21,713 bases of DNA from DASWUD01 sp036401755. Its GTDB lineage: Bacteria > Pseudomonadota > Gammaproteobacteria > Thiohalomonadales > Thiohalomonadaceae. How positions within the stretch are numbered: the stretch's first letter is position 1; every line of letters starts with the position of its first letter. A program made the position numbers and the translations under genes. Below, piece by piece: positions 9,484 to 15,828 of the stretch. The DNA lies in contig DASWUD010000192.1 of NCBI GenBank assembly GCA_036401755.1, positions 1 to 21,713 on the forward strand, written 5' to 3'. The notes under the pieces were generated by a model. It had not been told where the DNA came from. It ran no database searches and saw nothing but the letters and a program-made list of their open reading frames with translations.

Positions 9484-10173
9484 ATGGGCAAGTTACACCT
9501 TCATCATGAACACCGCTGGGACATTACGCCAAAAGAGGCGGTGGCATTGCAGCGCCGGATGTGCGCTCTGGTGGAGCGTTGTGATCGGCTCGGCGAGGTT
9601 CACCTGGTCGCCGGTGTTGATGTGGGTTATGAGGCCAACAACACCATCACCCGTGCGGCAGTGGCCGTGTTGCGTTTTCCAGAACTGACCGTCGAGAGTT
9701 ACGCCATCGCCCGCCTCCCCACTACCTTTCCCTACGTACCGGGATTGCTCTCGTTTCGCGAGATCCCGGCGGTGCTTCAGGCGCTGGAGCAGCTGCCGCG
9801 GCTGCCCGACCTATTGCTTTGCGACGGGCAGGGAATCGCTCACCCACGCCGTTTTGGCATTGCCGCGCACCTGGGGGTGCTGACCGATCTGCCAGCGATC
9901 GGCGTGGCCAAGAGCCGGCTGATCGGTGCGCATGGAGAGCTGCCGCAGGAGAAGGGGCGTTGGGTCCCCTTGTGCGATCATGAGGAAGTGGTCGGTGCCG
10001 TGGTGCGTAGTCGTAACGGTGTCAGCCCGCTCTATGTATCACTTGGCCACCGCGTCTCCCTCGCTACGGCCATCCACTATGTGTTGGCCTGTACCACCCG
10101 CTACCGTCTGCCCGAGACCACCCGCTGGGCCCATCGGCTGGCGTCGGGACCCGAGCCGGAAGTGGCACTGTAG
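9484..10173 (+). CDS. nfi: endonuclease V (deoxyinosine 3'-endonuclease)
   Basis: Endonuclease V nicks DNA one nucleotide 3' of deoxyinosine and other deaminated bases, starting alternative excision repair. The 229-aa product is similar to E. coli Nfi along its whole length. It has the catalytic Asp in AGVDVGYE (D46), Glu in SFREIP (E93), Asp in CDGQGIAHPRR (D114), the wedge-type motif TTFPYVPG, and the C-terminal YRLPETTRWAH. ATG 9484 was chosen because similarity starts shortly after it; GGAG (9468-9471) is 12 nt upstream, slightly far. An in-frame ATG at 9421 would overlap the thioredoxin start and adds residues without similarity. It is a stand-alone repair gene. Confidence 0.96.
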   Translation: MGKLHLHHEHRWDITPKEAVALQRRMCALVERCDRLGEVHLVAGVDVGYEANNTITRAAVAVLRFPELTVESYAIARLPTTFPYVPGLLSFREIPAVLQALEQLPRLPDLLLCDGQGIAHPRRFGIAAHLGVLTDLPAIGVAKSRLIGAHGELPQEKGRWVPLCDHEEVVGAVVRSRNGVSPLYVSLGHRVSLATAIHYVLACTTRYRLPETTRWAHRLASGPEPEVAL

Positions 10174-10212
10174 CCGAACCAAGCCAGCCTGCCCCGGCTC
10201 AGATATAACTCA

Positions 10213-10737
10213 TCATTGGCATGACAGATAGAGAGGGTAGAGCACACTCTCCTCTTTCTTGATGCGATCGGTGAGGATCGAGCCAATGGCGGCAAAATCC
10301 CTGGCGAAGGGATCGGCCAGTTCGGTATCCAGGTTGATGGCTTCATATTTTTTCAGCAGCCGGAGAGCTGTTTTGCCGATACCCTCCATCTCGTGGCGGA
10401 AGGTGCGGATCATCTCGGCTTTCTGCCCGTCATGGCTCAACATGCTGCCGACATAGATGTAGAGGCGGACATTCTCCGTGAGCAGGTGGCTATGCAGTCC
10501 AAAGCGAAAGTCGTTGAGCTGCTGTGAAACCGCCGCATAGTTGCCCTGGTCAAAGCTGGCCTTGATGGACATGTAGGCCGCGAGCAGCTGTTGGTGGTCG
10601 CCTTTCAGTTCGTCGATGAGGGTGGGGCTGTAGTGGATCTCGGTGCCGGGGGCGGTGGGGGTATTTGCCTGGGTTTCACTCGGCGGGGTCTGCTGATTCC
10701 CTTGGGTGGCGGCCTTGTTCTTGAATAATCCGAACAT
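10213..10737 (-). CDS. hemerythrin-like HHE domain protein
   Basis: The 174-aa protein starts with a short MFGLFKNKA segment and a Pro/Thr/Gln-rich linker (about 10-40). A four-helix hemerythrin-like domain follows: ELKGDHQQLL, FRFGLHSHLLTENVRLY, FRHEMEGIGK and DRIKKEESVLYPLY carry the His and Glu residues of HHE proteins. These would bind a di-iron centre or act as a cation-binding scaffold, with proposed roles in O2, NO or metal sensing. The start at 10737 is supported by AAGGA about 7-8 nt upstream; the 11 extra codons to 10770 are not needed. There is no signal peptide, so it is cytoplasmic. It converges with nfi across a 39-nt gap that holds no clear terminator. Confidence 0.85.
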   Translation of the reverse strand: MFGLFKNKAATQGNQQTPPSETQANTPTAPGTEIHYSPTLIDELKGDHQQLLAAYMSIKASFDQGNYAAVSQQLNDFRFGLHSHLLTENVRLYIYVGSMLSHDGQKAEMIRTFRHEMEGIGKTALRLLKKYEAINLDTELADPFARDFAAIGSILTDRIKKEESVLYPLYLSCQ

Positions 10738-10921
10738 AGTAAATTCCTTCTGGTTCCTTGCTTCATCCAATGGCGAACAGGGCGAATGCTAATGGAACAA
10801 GCCTGTAAAATACAAGTTTATGATTGTGTTTTTTTCTCTCCCATTCTCATGGCTGATCATTTGCTGGGGAACGGGCCGTTGCTAAGCAGTATGGCGCCGT
10901 GAGGTAAGGTTAACGGGTGGG

Positions 10922-10930
10922 TGGTATAGT
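10922..10930 (+). promoter_or_regulatory. candidate extended -10 promoter element upstream of HupH-like gene
   Basis: TGGTATAGT (10922-10930) fits the extended -10 consensus TGnTATAAT with one mismatch in the hexamer. It lies about 35 nt before the ATG at 10965. No convincing -35 is visible at 17 nt, which is typical of extended -10 promoters. It is followed by a short direct repeat TCACG/GTCACG (about 10930-10943). Confidence 0.4.
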
Positions 10931-10964
10931 CACGATCCGTCACGAAAAAATACCCTGACAAACC

Positions 10965-11408
10965 ATGAATAACGACAACTCCGACACTCCGCTGCTGGGC
11001 GGCTTGGCAGATCCGAGCCGCGGCGTGAATGCACAGGCGTTGCTGCACGAGATCGTCTCGCTGCTCAAGGGGCTGCTGGAGCGTGATGAGCCGGCCCACA
11101 TCGATCTGCGTGCGTTGCCCCTGACACACCAGGATTACACCATGTTGCAGGAGACGCTGGGCGAAGGTGAGATCAGTGCCGAGGTGCGCAACCTGGGTGT
11201 GACACTTATCCGTGAGAGTGGGGTGGCGGGGGTCTGGTGGGTCACCCACTACAACGAGGAGGAGGATGTGATCGGCGAGTTCCTGGAGATCGCCTTCTGT
11301 CCCGAGGGGTTGATTGCCGAGTTGGAGTCGGTGGAGGAGGGGGTGGCGGCGCTCCAGGCCAGGCTGGTGGAGCTGGAGTACCTGTCGAAGAAGGGCCGCC
11401 CCAGATAG
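10965..11408 (+). CDS. stand-alone HupH/HyaF C-terminal domain protein (hydrogenase expression)
   Basis: The 147-aa protein matches the C-terminal conserved region of HupH/HyaF hydrogenase expression proteins: HIDLRALPLTHQDYTML (45-61), LGEGEISAEV (65-74), then GVAGVWWVTHYNEEEDVIGE and FLEIAFCPEGL. In classical uptake-hydrogenase operons this domain sits in a larger protein or as a repeat and assists assembly of the small subunit. Here it is a single free domain ending in a short coiled-coil-like tail (SVEEGVAALQARLVELEYL) and a basic end. The group 3b hydrogenase operon begins 1.7 kb downstream on the same strand, with ornithine decarboxylase between. The family assignment rests on recognised motifs; a role with this hydrogenase is inference. 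Confidence 0.8.
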   Translation: MNNDNSDTPLLGGLADPSRGVNAQALLHEIVSLLKGLLERDEPAHIDLRALPLTHQDYTMLQETLGEGEISAEVRNLGVTLIRESGVAGVWWVTHYNEEEDVIGEFLEIAFCPEGLIAELESVEEGVAALQARLVELEYLSKKGRPR

Positions 11409-11465
11409 GCGCTCCCACGGCCGGATCGGTCGCGAAAAAATTTTTGCCCAGTGTGCCCCAGGTAG

Positions 11466-11493
11466 GTGACATCGCCCCCCCCTGTAATATACT
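11466..11493 (+). promoter_or_regulatory. sigma-70 promoter of the ornithine decarboxylase leader
   Basis: The -35 GTGACA (11466-11471, 5/6 to TTGACA) and -10 TATACT (11488-11493, 5/6 to TATAAT) are separated by 16 nt. An A/T-tract AAAAAATTTTT (11436-11446) upstream could act as an UP element. The start would be near 11500, 320 nt before the decarboxylase ATG. This is the best housekeeping-type promoter found in the window. Confidence 0.7.
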
Positions 11494-11528
11494 AGGCGCC
11501 GAATCAACCTTTCCTTTTGGAGAAGCCG

Positions 11529-11630
11529 ATGTGTCGAGTCCCCGATGTCTTGGCGCCTGCCCGACGCGCGACGGACTGGCCTTCAATGCTCTCCTGCTCC
11601 CTGCGGTCGAATCCACGCCAGTGGAAGTGA
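11529..11630 (+). CDS. putative 33-codon leader peptide upstream of ornithine decarboxylase
   Basis: ATG 11529 is preceded by GGAGA (11519-11523) at ideal spacing. The ORF runs 33 codons to TGA 11628-11630. The peptide begins MCRVPDVLAPARR and ends SNPRQWK; it is basic (five Arg and one terminal Lys) and contains two Trp. Its place, length and good ribosome binding site recall SpeFL, the 34-codon ornithine-sensing arrest peptide ahead of E. coli speF, but the sequence does not resemble SpeFL. It is not proven to be translated; conservation in relatives would decide. Confidence 0.4.
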   Translation: MCRVPDVLAPARRATDWPSMLSCSLRSNPRQWK

Positions 11631-11792
11631 CTGCAAATCCCCTGGTAAATCGTTGGTCTCATCCCAGGCCCCCGGCCTGTTCCGTCCATTCTCTGAGCAA
11701 GATGGCGGCGGTGAGAGGCATCGATTGGCGTGGGGGTGCGGCAAGGTTGGTCTACAAGGCAATGGTTCCGCTTCCTGCGGTTTGATAATGGT

Positions 11793-11816
11793 CTCGTGGT
11801 AGAGAGGTGATACGAG
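11793..11816 (+). promoter_or_regulatory. hairpin presenting the decarboxylase ribosome binding site in its loop
   Basis: CTCGT (11793-11797) can pair with ACGAG (11812-11816), leaving the Shine-Dalgarno GAGGTGA (11804-11810) in a 14-nt loop just before the ATG at 11821. Such a stem could modulate initiation. The stem is only 5 bp, so this is tentative. Confidence 0.35.
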
Positions 11817-11820
11817 CGCG

Positions 11821-13002
11821 ATGTTCAGCATGTACGATGTGAAGATTACCGATTACATGTCGGAGCAGGAGTGGCAGAGCATGAAGGAGTTCGCTGCCGA
11901 CAAGGAGACACCGTTTCTGGTGATCAACATCGGTAACATCCGCAAGAAGTATCAGGAGCTGCGCAAGGGCTTCGATTACGCCAAGATCTATTACGCGGTG
12001 AAGGCCAATCCCAATGTCGAGGTGCTGACGCTGCTGCGCGACCTCGGTTCCAACTTCGACATCGCCTCCATCTATGAGCTGGACAAGGTGATGGGGCTCG
12101 GCGTCACCGTCGACCGCATCAGCTTCGGCAACACCATCAAGAAACGCAAGGACGTGCGCGAGTTTTACCGACGCGGCGTGCGCATGTTCGCCACCGACAG
12201 CGAATACGATGTGCGCATGCTCGCCGAAGAGGCCCCCGGTGCACGGGTCTACGTGCGCATCCTTACCGAGGGTACCCAGACCGCCGACTGGCCGCTGTCA
12301 CGCAAGTTCGGTTGTCAGCCCGACATGGCCATCGATCTGCTGGTGCTGGCCAAGAAGCTCGGCCTGGAGCCCTACGGCGTCTCCTTCCATGTCGGTTCGC
12401 AGCAACGCGACATCGGTGTGTGGGATGCGGCGCTCGCCAAGGTCAAGTTTATCTATGACTGGCTGGAGGCCGAAGAGAACATCCAGCTGAAGATGATCAA
12501 CATGGGCGGCGGTTTCCCCGCCAACTACCTGACGCGCACCAACGAGTTCGAGGTCTATGCCAAGGAGATCACCCAGTTCCTGCGCGACGACTTCGGTGAC
12601 AATCTGCCGGAGATCATCCTGGAGCCGGGGCGCTCGCTGGTGGGTGATTCGGGGGTGATCTTCAGCGAGGTGGTGCTCATCTCGCGCAAGGGCAAGACCG
12701 CGCTCAACCGCTGGGTCTACACCGACATCGGCAAGTTCAACGGACTCATCGAGACCCTCGGCGAGTCGATCAAGTATCCGATCTTCTGCGAACGCAGCGG
12801 TGAGACCGAGGAGGTGGTGCTGGCCGGTCCCACCTGCGACAGCCTCGATATCATGTACGAGGATGTGAAATACGAAATGCCCCTTTCGCTCCAGGTCGGC
12901 GACCGCCTCTATTGGGTCTCCACCGGCGCCTATACCACCAGCTACAGCTCGGTGGAGTTCAACGGCTTCCCGCCGCTCAAGACCTATACCATCGACGTTT
13001 GA
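11821..13002 (+). CDS. speC: ornithine decarboxylase, PLP fold type III
   Basis: The enzyme decarboxylates L-ornithine to putrescine, the first committed step of polyamine synthesis. The 393-aa product is close to the Pseudomonas-type and eukaryote-like fold III (alanine-racemase fold) decarboxylases: PLP lysine in YYAVKANP (K61), FDIASIYEL, SFGNTIKK, SFHVGSQQ, the glycine loop MGGGFPANY, EPGRSLV for phosphate binding, and the catalytic Cys in GPTCDSLD (C339), with YTTSYSSVEFNGF near the end. ATG 11821 has GAGGTGA 10 nt upstream; an ATG three codons later is possible. GPTCDS-type enzymes prefer ornithine, though some accept lysine. A long leader with a leader ORF precedes it, and a 13-bp hairpin follows. 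Confidence 0.95.
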   Translation: MFSMYDVKITDYMSEQEWQSMKEFAADKETPFLVINIGNIRKKYQELRKGFDYAKIYYAVKANPNVEVLTLLRDLGSNFDIASIYELDKVMGLGVTVDRISFGNTIKKRKDVREFYRRGVRMFATDSEYDVRMLAEEAPGARVYVRILTEGTQTADWPLSRKFGCQPDMAIDLLVLAKKLGLEPYGVSFHVGSQQRDIGVWDAALAKVKFIYDWLEAEENIQLKMINMGGGFPANYLTRTNEFEVYAKEITQFLRDDFGDNLPEIILEPGRSLVGDSGVIFSEVVLISRKGKTALNRWVYTDIGKFNGLIETLGESIKYPIFCERSGETEEVVLAGPTCDSLDIMYEDVKYEMPLSLQVGDRLYWVSTGAYTTSYSSVEFNGFPPLKTYTIDV

Positions 13003-13009
13003 CGTTACC

Positions 13010-13039
13010 CGAGGTGGCTGTGTAGCCACAGCCACCTCG
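13010..13039 (+). terminator. strong hairpin after ornithine decarboxylase
   Basis: A perfect 13-bp stem CGAGGTGGCTGTG (13010-13022) pairs with CACAGCCACCTCG (13027-13039) around TAGC, 7 nt after the stop codon. It is followed by CCCTCCCGC and not a T tract, so it may terminate poorly or act as a 3' stabiliser. It separates the decarboxylase from the hydrogenase operon. Confidence 0.7.
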
Positions 13040-13100
13040 CCCTCCCGCACCGCGTTCGCGGTTTGCGCTTCTATCCGTTGATCACTAAGCTTGGCTGATT

Positions 13101-13118
13101 GTCGATCAGGGTCGATCA
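13101..13118 (+). repeat. tandem 8-bp direct repeat upstream of the hydrogenase operon
   Basis: GTCGATCA occurs at 13101-13108 and again at 13111-13118, one helical turn apart, just before the first hydrogenase ATG (13122). A third GATCA is at 13079-13083 inside TTGATCACT. It could be a binding site for a regulator, or affect translation since it overlaps the ribosome-binding region. Confidence 0.35.
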
Positions 13119-13121
13119 CCC

Positions 13122-14222
13122 ATGCCGCCACGTTTTCTGCCCCGGACCCACCTTGCTGCACTGCTGGAACTATTGCAGTCGCACGGCTACCTCATCCTTG
13201 GCCCGCAACTGATCGATGACGCGATCCTCTATCGCCCCCTCAAGGAGGCGAGTGCACTGCCGCACGGGGTTGGTGTCGAGCAGCAGCCGGGCAGTTATCG
13301 TGTGGTCCGGCGAGCTGATGCGCGCTGCTTTGCCTGGGCCAATGGCCCACAGGCACTCAAGCCGCTCACCTTCGCCCCCGAAGAGATAGTGTGGCAAGTC
13401 CGGCGTGATGCGCAGGGGGCGCTGGTGTTTGATGTGCCGTCCCGCCACTATCAGGCCACCGCCGTGCTTGGCGTGCGCAGCTGCGATCTCGCCGCCCTGC
13501 AACTGCAGGAGGCCCATTTCCTCGGTGGGGTGGGGCGTGATGAACACTTTGCCGCGCGGCACGCGGCTCTGTTCCTTATCGCGGTCAACTGCAGCCACCC
13601 CGCCGCCACCTGCTTCTGCGCCTCCACCGGCGATGGTCCCAATTGCAGCAGCGGTTACGATCTGCTGCTCGATGAGCTGGAAGCGGGTTTTGTGATCCGC
13701 AGCGGCAGCGAGGCAGGGGCAACGATGCTCGCCCAGTTGCCGTGGCAGGCGCTTGAGTCTCACCACACGACGGCGCTCGCGGCACAGCAGCGCGCGGCAG
13801 CAGATCAGTCACGCCGCCTGCCCTCGCGCCAGCTGCGCAGCGCCCTGTTCGCCGCGCTCGACCATCCGCGCTGGCAGGAGGTCGCAACACGCTGCCTCGC
13901 CTGTGGCAACTGCACCTCCGTCTGTCCCACCTGTTTCTGCCACAGCGAACACGACGCGCCGCAGTTGAGCGGTGCATCGAGCTCTCACCTGCGTCAGTGG
14001 GACTCCTGCTTTACCGCCGGCCACAGCTACATCCACGGCATGGTGGTACGTGGCTCGATCGCCGAACGCTACCGCCAGTGGCTCACCCACAAGCTCGGCA
14101 GCTGGCACGATCAGTATGGCCGCTCCGGTTGTGTCGGCTGCGGACGCTGCATCGCCTGGTGCCCGGTGGGGATCGATATCACCGAAGAGGTGGCGGCGAT
14201 CTGCGGGGAGTGCGCATCATGA
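13122..14222 (+). CDS. hydB: NiFe hydrogenase group 3b beta subunit, [4Fe-4S] electron-transfer protein
   Basis: The 366-aa iron-sulfur subunit corresponds to HydB of the Pyrococcus sulfhydrogenase. Two ferredoxin-type clusters are at the C-terminus: CLACGNCTSVCPTC (from C258) and CVGCGRCIAWCP (C337, C340, C343, C347). Upstream lie the conserved RSCDLAALQLQEAHF and a Cys-rich NCSHPAATCFCAS segment. The N-terminal half is typical of the family and of unknown detail. It passes electrons between the small subunit and the flavoprotein. ATG 13122 has only a modest CAGGG upstream. The stop overlaps the ATG of the next gene (ATGA), indicating coupled translation of the whole operon. Confidence 0.92.
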   Translation: MPPRFLPRTHLAALLELLQSHGYLILGPQLIDDAILYRPLKEASALPHGVGVEQQPGSYRVVRRADARCFAWANGPQALKPLTFAPEEIVWQVRRDAQGALVFDVPSRHYQATAVLGVRSCDLAALQLQEAHFLGGVGRDEHFAARHAALFLIAVNCSHPAATCFCASTGDGPNCSSGYDLLLDELEAGFVIRSGSEAGATMLAQLPWQALESHHTTALAAQQRAAADQSRRLPSRQLRSALFAALDHPRWQEVATRCLACGNCTSVCPTCFCHSEHDAPQLSGASSSHLRQWDSCFTAGHSYIHGMVVRGSIAERYRQWLTHKLGSWHDQYGRSGCVGCGRCIAWCPVGIDITEEVAAICGECAS

Positions 14223-15043
14223 TGCTGCCACAGCAAGCCGAGATCGTCGCGCGCATCCAGGAGACGCCGACCATCTTCACGCTGCGGCTGCGTTTCATCG
14301 ATCCCGCCGTTCAGGAGAGTTACCGCTTCACGCCCGGCCAGTTCAACATGCTCTATCTCTATGGTGTGGGCGAGATCCCCATCTCCATCGTCTCCGATCC
14401 GCAGGATGCGCAGACGCTCGATCACACCATTCGCAGCGTGGGGCGCGTCACCGCCGGCTTCGCCCAGCTCAAGCCCGGTGAGCGCATCGGCGTGCGTGGC
14501 CCCTTCGGGCGCGGCTGGCCTTTGGTCGAGGCCGAGGGCAAGGATGTGGTGGTCATCACCGGGGGCCTTGGCTGTGCGCCGGTGGTGTCGGTGATCCATT
14601 ATGTGCTGCGCCGGCGCGAGCGATTCGGTCGCCTTACCATCATGCAGGGGGTCAAGCACGCCGAGGAGCTCATCTGGCGTGAGCAATACGAGGCGTGGGC
14701 GCGCCTGCCCAATACCCAGGTGTTGCTCGCGGCAAGCCAGGGCAGTGCCCTCTGGCCGTGGCACGTGGGTCATGTGCCGGTACTGTTCGATGAGGCGAAG
14801 CTCGACGGTGCCAACAGCATCGTGATGATGTGCGGTCCGGAGGGAATGATGCGCGCTGCGCTTCCCGAGCTGCGCAAGCATGGCGTTGCCGATGCGAACA
14901 TCTGGCTCAGCATGGAGCGCAACATGCAGTGCGGCAATGGTAAATGCGGGCACTGCCAGCTCGGTGGACACTTCGTCTGCAAGGATGGCCCGGTGTTTGC
15001 GCTGCCGCAACTCTCGCCACTACTGGGCGTGCGGGGTTTCTGA
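14219..15043 (+). CDS. hydG: NiFe hydrogenase group 3b gamma subunit, FAD/NAD(P)-binding
   Basis: The 274-aa flavoprotein of the ferredoxin-NADP reductase superfamily has an FAD-binding barrel with TPGQFNMLYLYGVGEIPISI (38-57), an NAD(P)-binding Rossmann fold with VVITGGLGCAPVVS (111-124) and MMCGPEGMM (203-211), and a C-terminal [2Fe-2S] site C238, C243, C246 and C254 in NMQCGNGKCGHCQLGG. It transfers electrons between NAD(P)H and the hydrogenase. Family members usually favour NADP(H); the preference cannot be read with certainty here. GGGGAG (14205-14210) stands 8 nt before ATG 14219, which overlaps the previous stop. The next gene starts at the last base of this stop (TGATG). Confidence 0.92.
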   Translation: MMLPQQAEIVARIQETPTIFTLRLRFIDPAVQESYRFTPGQFNMLYLYGVGEIPISIVSDPQDAQTLDHTIRSVGRVTAGFAQLKPGERIGVRGPFGRGWPLVEAEGKDVVVITGGLGCAPVVSVIHYVLRRRERFGRLTIMQGVKHAEELIWREQYEAWARLPNTQVLLAASQGSALWPWHVGHVPVLFDEAKLDGANSIVMMCGPEGMMRAALPELRKHGVADANIWLSMERNMQCGNGKCGHCQLGGHFVCKDGPVFALPQLSPLLGVRGF

Positions 15044-15828
15044 TGAACAAGCCACGTCTCGCCGTACACAAATTCTCCTCTTGCGATGGTTGCCAGCTCG
15101 CCCTGCTCAATCTCGGCGAAACCTTGTTCGAACTGGCACGGCAGGTCGAGATCGTCCACTTCGCCGAGGCCGGTTATCTCGCTGCCGCTACCCCGGTCGA
15201 CATCGCCCTGGTCGAGGGGAGCGTCTCGACCCCCCACGAGCTGGAGCGCATCGCGCAGATCCGCGCCAACAGCCGCTATCTCGTCACCCTAGGTGCCTGC
15301 GCTACCTCGGGTGGGCTGCAGGCGCTGCGCAACCTGGCCGACAAGGAGCAGTGGGTGAAAGGGATCTACGCACAGCCGCACCATATCGCACTGCTCAAGG
15401 AGTCCACCGCCATCGCCGACCATGTAAAGGTCGATCTCGAATTGTGGGGCTGCCCAGTGACCAGCCGACAGGTGGTGACGGCGTTGCGCGCGCTGCTGTT
15501 TGGCGTATTGCCCGCCGAGGAGCGCGACAAGGTCTGCCTGGAGTGCAAGCGGAGCCAGCAGGTGTGCGTGCTGGTGACGCGCGGTGAACCCTGCCTTGGG
15601 CCGGTGACGCGCACCGGCTGCGGTGCCCTCTGCCCCTCGGTGGGGCGCGACTGTTACGGCTGCTTTGGTCCAGCCGAAACACTCAATACCTCGGCCCTGG
15701 CGCAGCGCTTCGCCGGCTTCGGTCTGTTGCCCGAGGCGATCGCGCGGCGTTTCCTGCTGATCTACAGCCACGAGGAGCTCCTGCAACAGGAGGGCAAGCG
15801 CTGGCTGAAACAGGGAGAAGAGCGATGA
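15043..15828 (+). CDS. hydD: NiFe hydrogenase group 3b small (delta) subunit
   Basis: The 261-aa small subunit lacks a Tat signal (it starts MNKPRLAVHKF), so the enzyme is cytoplasmic. Ligands for the proximal cluster appear as SSCDGCQ (C14, C17), GACATSGG and WGCPVTS. The C-terminal half has CLECKR and CVLVTRGEPCLGPV, then RTGCGALCPSVGRDCYGC for the medial and distal [4Fe-4S] clusters, the layout typical of group 3b. The pairing with HydB and HydG argues against group 3d (HoxYH with diaphorase HoxFU) and group 3c (Mvh/Hdr). The start was set by the TGATG junction with hydG; the large-subunit ATG overlaps its stop by 4 nt. Confidence 0.94.
   Translation: MNKPRLAVHKFSSCDGCQLALLNLGETLFELARQVEIVHFAEAGYLAAATPVDIALVEGSVSTPHELERIAQIRANSRYLVTLGACATSGGLQALRNLADKEQWVKGIYAQPHHIALLKESTAIADHVKVDLELWGCPVTSRQVVTALRALLFGVLPAEERDKVCLECKRSQQVCVLVTRGEPCLGPVTRTGCGALCPSVGRDCYGCFGPAETLNTSALAQRFAGFGLLPEAIARRFLLIYSHEELLQQEGKRWLKQGEER

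Larger units (their letters stand above)
11500..11820 (+). ncRNA. long 5' leader of ornithine decarboxylase, candidate cis-regulatory RNA
   Basis: About 320 nt lie between the predicted transcription start and the decarboxylase ATG, in a gap of 412 nt without a conserved gene. The leader holds a 33-codon ORF (11529-11630), a small hairpin TCCAC/GTGGA (11612-11616 with 11621-11625) at its stop codon, a hairpin CAGGCC/GGCCTG (11665-11670 with 11674-11679), and CCTGG (11641-11645), which could instead pair with CCAGG (11664-11668), excluding the previous hairpin. CCGC/GCGG (11768-11771 with 11777-11780) and an SD-loop hairpin follow. No known riboswitch was recognised. Mutually exclusive pairings plus a leader ORF suggest attenuation by translation, as for E. 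coli speF, but this is inference. Confidence 0.45.

Noticed and set aside
11545..11802. 85-codon ORF in the decarboxylase leader, overlapping the leader peptide in another frame
   Set aside because: It has no good ribosome binding site and low-complexity composition. The 33-codon ORF has far better initiation signals.
13077..13090. FNR-type site upstream of the hydrogenase operon
   Set aside because: Only the TTGAT half matches. The second half (ATCAA) is missing at the required spacing.
13997..14218. longer N-terminus for the hydrogenase flavoprotein gene
   Set aside because: This would overlap the coding region of hydB by over 200 nt with nonsense sequence. The ATG at 14219 has a good ribosome binding site and family-like start.
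14944..15042. longer N-terminus for the hydrogenase small subunit
   Set aside because: The extra residues are an out-of-frame reading of the hydG 2Fe-2S region. MNKPRLAVHKF is the usual start for this family.
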